Below are positions 60,466 through 64,000 of a stretch of DNA of 64,000 nt, piece after piece (position 1 is the stretch's first letter; each line of letters starts with the position of its first letter). Under the pieces are notes generated by a model. It ran no database searches, was not told the DNA's origin, and saw only the letters and a list, made by a program, of their open reading frames with translations. The DNA lies in contig JAKZZE010000027.1 of assembly GCA_024220505.1 (NCBI GenBank), positions 248,001 through 312,000 on the forward strand, read 5' to 3'. The DNA comes from Rhizopus arrhizus. Lineage: Eukaryota > Mucoromycota > Mucoromycetes > Mucorales > Rhizopodaceae. Position numbers and translations under genes: made by a program.

Positions 60466-62700
60466 ATGACTTTACTTGAAGTTGTACATTTTAATGATGT
60501 CTATCACGTCTCTCCATCAAAAGAAGAACCTATTGGAGGTGCATCGAGATTTGCAACCAAAATAAATGAGACACTATCTCAACATAAACCACTCATTCTC
60601 TTTTCCGGTGATGCTTTCAATCCGAGTCTAGAAGGAACAGTGACTCGAGGCTCACATATGTAATGAGTAGTAGAAATTAGAAAATGAAGATTGACATATT
60701 CTTTAGGCCAGGTATCTTGAATCAACTTCACATCACTGCTGCTTGTTTGGGTAATCATGATTTTGACTTTGGTATGCCACAGCTGGGTAAATTGATCAGA
60801 CAGACTCAGTTTCCATGGTTACTTTCCAACGTATTAAATCAAGAAAATGACGTGGCTGATCCAATTGTCAAGCGGTATTTGGTGATTGAACATGAAGGCT
60901 TACGAATTGGTCTTATCGGCTTGGTGGAAAAGGAATGGATCTTGACGATTCCTTCGTAAGTGCCTATCATCTCTTTTTTTTTTTATCCAACTGACGCGTC
61001 ACTGAACAGGTTTCCTCCTGAATTGACCTACCATGACTTTATTGAAGTAGCCAAGGACCTTTCTTCTCAACTAAAAGATCCTAATGGACCACATCATGTA
61101 GATATTGTGATTGCCTTGACACACATGAGAGTACCCAATGATCTTAAATTAGCCAATGCATGTAAAGATGAAGTAGATTTAATTCTTGGAGGGTAAAAAT
61201 AATGTAAAATAAGGAAATGAAAAGAGAAGGAGAGGAATTAAGAATTGAATAGACATGATCACTTTTATTATGTTTCCAAATCGATTGATATCGTAGGTGA
61301 TGCTTGGAGTCGAGAAGAAAATTTAAAGGATGTTGGATTTGATCCTGAGAAGGACATTGAAGACACGGACAGGTTGAGAGTCGTAAAGAGTGGGACTGAT
61401 TTTAGAGAATTCTCTTTATTAAAGTTAGAAATTGAAACAGACGAAGAAGGAAAGAAGTACGTGAAGACTATGTCTGGTAAGAAGAGAGGTCTAATGTACA
61501 GGATAAAGACTGATGATGTTTTGTATAGCTGAGAGAAAAGTAATAGATTCAAGTGTGGAAGTAGATGAAGAAACAGAGAGACTGGTCGTTCAAGTAGCCC
61601 AACAAGTCTCTGCTAAAACAAATAAACCTATCGGATATACCACCGTTCCTTTAGATGGACGCAGCATGTCAGTCAGAACCGAGGAAACCAACCTGGGCAA
61701 CCTGACAGCGGATCTGATGCTAATGTATTATCGCATGCTACCCGAACCAGCTGAGATCGGATTCTGTGTAGGAGGTACCATCCGAAACGACGGTGTGATT
61801 GAGGCTGGAGAAGTGACGTTTGGTGACATCTTGACCACTTTTCCCTTTTCAGATCCTGTTGTCGTCATTCGTGTGACAGGCCAACAACTCTGGGATGCTT
61901 TAGAGAACAGTGTGTCTGAATACCCAAAGCAAGAAGGACGATTCCCTCAGTTGGCTGGTATTCGGCTCGAGTGGAACCCAGACAGTCCCCCCGGAAGTCG
62001 TGTACGAAAGGTCTATACTGTACGACATACTGCTTCTTCACCTCATCCGACTCACAAACGTTCTCGTTCCTTGGCCTTGCCTGTCACTGATCAAAGTCAT
62101 CATCAAGAAAGATATGATCCTGAAAATATGGACCCCTTGGATCTCGAGCGTGAATATGTCGTAGCCACACGTCAATACCTCGTAGGTGGATATGATGGCT
62201 ATGATGCGTTCAAGGTACCCGATGAACAAATCATTGTGGATGAAGAATCTGGTGTCCTGGTCTCTACTCTCTACCGACGCTTCTTTCTCGGTCTCAAATA
62301 CATCAACGCCTTCCGAGAGTATCACGCAGACCATGCCCATGACCGTGTGAAAAAACTAGTGGCCTCCGCAGCGGCTCACTGGAGAACGGTGGCCTTGCAG
62401 TTCAAACGTCACAATCATCCAGATGATGGTCGTGATTGTGATTGTGAAACAAACAGTCAGGATGGAAGGTCATTTTTGAATAGCGATATCAAAGAACGTG
62501 CTCATTATCACACAAGCCGTGAAAGTATCAGTGATGCCTTTGAGGACTCAGGCAGGGGACATCCTGCGTGTATTGCTGCTGAAGAAGAAGAGCACGAGGA
62601 AGAGGAAAAGTACGACGAAAATCATGAACAGTCTTGGGTTAAACGATGGTGTAGCATTTCACCTGTTGTTGAAGGTAGAATTGTACGCGTAGATTATTAA
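60466..62700 (+). CDS. 5'-nucleotidase/UshA-family metallophosphoesterase
   Basis: Hydrolyses nucleotides or related phosphoesters; two-metal site. Starts MTLLEVVHFNDVYHVSPSKE (D-x-H/N metal site: HFNDVYH), then ILFSGDAFNPSLEG (G-D), then across an intron MPGILNQLHITAACLGNHDF (GNHD), LSNVLNQ, then IVIALTHMRVPNDLKLA and LILGGHDHF (GGHDH). The C-terminal domain starts near the exon from about 61550 (KPIGYTTVPLDGRSMSVRTE, ETNLGNLTADLMLMYYR, GTIRNDGVIEAGEVTFGDIL, TTFPFSDPVVVIRVTGQQLW). Then a long extra C-terminal extension (RHNHPDDGRDCDCETNSQDG, EEEEHEEEEK, SWVKRWCSISPVVEGRIVRV). About 690 residues. No signal peptide, unlike secreted 5'-nucleotidases, suggesting a cytosolic enzyme. At least five exons. 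Confidence 0.88.
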
Positions 62701-62860
62701 TAAAAGAAAGTGAAAGGAAGCATAAATATATGCCAAGAGAAAAGCCAAGTTTTAAAATGTACCTCACTTTAAATTACGTCATTGACTCATTCATGAATCT
62801 TTTTTTTTTCAGTGTCTTTTTTTTTTTTTTTTTTTTTTTTTCCCTTTATCCATTCAAAAG

Positions 62861-63430
62861 ATGTCGAGTGATAATTTACATACTTTAGCACAAAAATATC
62901 AAGAACTTCGTCATATCTCTGGAAAAGCAGGCGGAAGTGAATATGATGAAAGAGTAGATTCACCTACAGGAGAGAAATATCAAGTCATGAAGGTGCAAAA
63001 GATAAAGGCAGATTTTTAAACAAAAACTAATGGTTTGAATAGGCTTTGGGTGATCAACTTGGATTACCTGGAACACCAGCAGCCGACATTCTGTCAAAGT
63101 TGGGTAAACCAGATGAAATGACTCCATCCCTTGAGCATGGACAGGTTTCTATTCAGACCATGCCAGGTAAAAGAAGAGAGAGGAAATTCATGCACAGGGA
63201 TGTATCTCATTCGATTTTAGGTCCAGTGATTCCAGAGTCCGCATCTACTGCTAATGAACATGGTGGACAAGTTCCTTATTATTTTGTATACAATTTGGTA
63301 CCCAAGAAGGCATATCTTTACTTTAAGGTAAGCTCAAGGTTTATGGATATAAGTTATATTAAATAATTTCTATTAGATTGATCCTATTAAAGAAACTGTT
63401 ATCACTTCTGACTGGAATAATTCTCTTTAA
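62861..63430 (+). CDS. Small conserved protein, LGKPDE-type (possibly BamE-like fold)
   Basis: Four exons with phase continuity: 62861-about 62992 (MSSDNLHTLAQKYQELRHIS ... QVMK), about 63043-63167 (ALGDQLGLPGTPAADILSKL then GKPDEMTPSLEHGQVSIQTM PG), about 63222-63328 (PVIPESASTANEHGG, QVPYYFVYNLVPKKAYLYFK) and about 63378-63430 (IDPIKETVITSDWNNSL). About 139 residues, no signal peptide or TM. The order 'D-I-L-x-K-L-G-K-P-D-E ... Y-Y-F-V-Y ... Y-L-Y-F-K-I-D ... V-I-T-S-x-W' resembles the SmpA/OmlA (BamE) beta-alpha layout. This is an inference; I know no function. Confidence 0.7.
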
Positions 63431-64000
63431 TAAAAAAAAGGGGGCGTTGGTCTTTTTTGAACACAACAAACTTGAGCACCTTTTTATTTAATACTTGCAA
63501 ACAATCGACTTGCAACTATGGTTACTATAAAATAATCTCATCTGCCTATCTTAATCCTATATACCAGCATACAGTTATATTAATAAGACTTATCCTTTTT
63601 GAATAAGTCAATCTTCACTATCTTCAGCAACATAAAATTGAATAAAAAGGACAGTACATGAATGTATATACCACATACTAACTAACATGATCCGATAAGA
63701 GTTTTTCTCTGTAGATTAAATAAAAATGGACTACGTTTAACTTTATTCCAAACGAAAACTACAATAATTTTATTACTGAGTAAACGGAATTTGATGAGGT
63801 TACTGTTGAGTTCGGCAACATTGAGATGCTTAGGGGAAATGAGTATCTCGTAGAAGATATTTCTCAAAGCGCAGAAGAGGAGGTGACTTACTAAAACGAA
63901 AACATAAAGGGGTGTCAAAATTCAATTATTATCACTGAAAGCATTACTTTCCCAGTTAGTAGATACATATTGGCTTTGGTACTGCTCAATCAACATTCTA
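63431..64000. other. Intergenic region at the right edge
   Basis: AT-rich; a minus frame at 63682-63918 (78 codons) is unsupported. The sequence past 63700 has higher GC than its left flank, but no gene edge was recognised before the window ends. Confidence 0.4.

Overview
The window is nuclear DNA of an early-diverging filamentous fungus, most likely a member of the Mucorales (Mucoromycota). The basis is AT-rich intergenic DNA with long A/T homopolymers, many very short introns (about 45-60 bases, GTAAGT-like donors, TAG or CAG acceptors) in almost every housekeeping gene, closely packed genes on both strands, and proteins of clearly fungal type: Hog1, Hul4, Yhm2, fungal tropomyosin, and PFK with a glyoxalase-like N-terminus. 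The order and species are inferences.

Layout. 1-1125: the 3' end of an unknown gene and a short tropomyosin. 1126-5708: a long gene-poor AT-rich stretch with a 1.3 kb inverted-repeat structure. 5709-24701: a dense housekeeping block with a bHLH factor, Mtm1-type mitochondrial carrier, Cdc4 F-box/WD40 protein, 6-phosphofructokinase, Hul4 HECT ligase, mitoribosomal mS23, Iml2/TTC39, U1-70K, poly(A) polymerase and a methyltransferase. 26197-37362: a Sel1-repeat protein, Hog1 MAP kinase, Nip7, a coiled-coil/SH3BGRL-type protein, a membrane alpha/beta-hydrolase fused to a dual-specificity phosphatase, and Hop2. 39922-43052: Gtr2 (Rag GTPase) and a secreted GDSL phospholipase B. 44281-48666: five intronless genes in strictly alternating orientation, made of a LEA-like repeat protein and four disordered charged proteins, three of which end in the same roughly 27-residue module. 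49030-55530: a transposon graveyard (two LINE bodies, a LINE fragment, a solo LTR nested in one LINE, a 105 bp MITE, a DDE transposase remnant). 57240-63430: Yhm2 citrate/oxoglutarate carrier, a four-TM protein, a Q-rich coiled-coil protein, a 5'-nucleotidase-like phosphoesterase and a small conserved protein.

Several genes serve shared processes. RNA: U1-70K and PAP1 are divergent from a 156 bp spacer, and Nip7 acts in ribosome assembly. Mitochondria: Mtm1, mS23, Yhm2 and possibly Iml2. Signalling and proteolysis: Hog1, Gtr2, Cdc4, Hul4. Most neighbours are probably co-located by chance.

The best candidate for an undescribed system is the 44281-48666 cluster. Its genes lack introns while their surroundings are intron-rich, lie in two divergent promoter pairs, and share a conserved amphipathic C-terminal module on otherwise unrelated, highly charged disordered proteins. 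Other notable points are a 123-residue tropomyosin that extends the 199/161 yeast length series by another 38 residues, an 8-nt microexon in the Iml2 homologue, and a clean solo LTR with its target-site duplication inside a LINE. Exon boundaries were read by eye; most were checked by reading-phase continuity, but they may be off by a base or so where marked 'about'.
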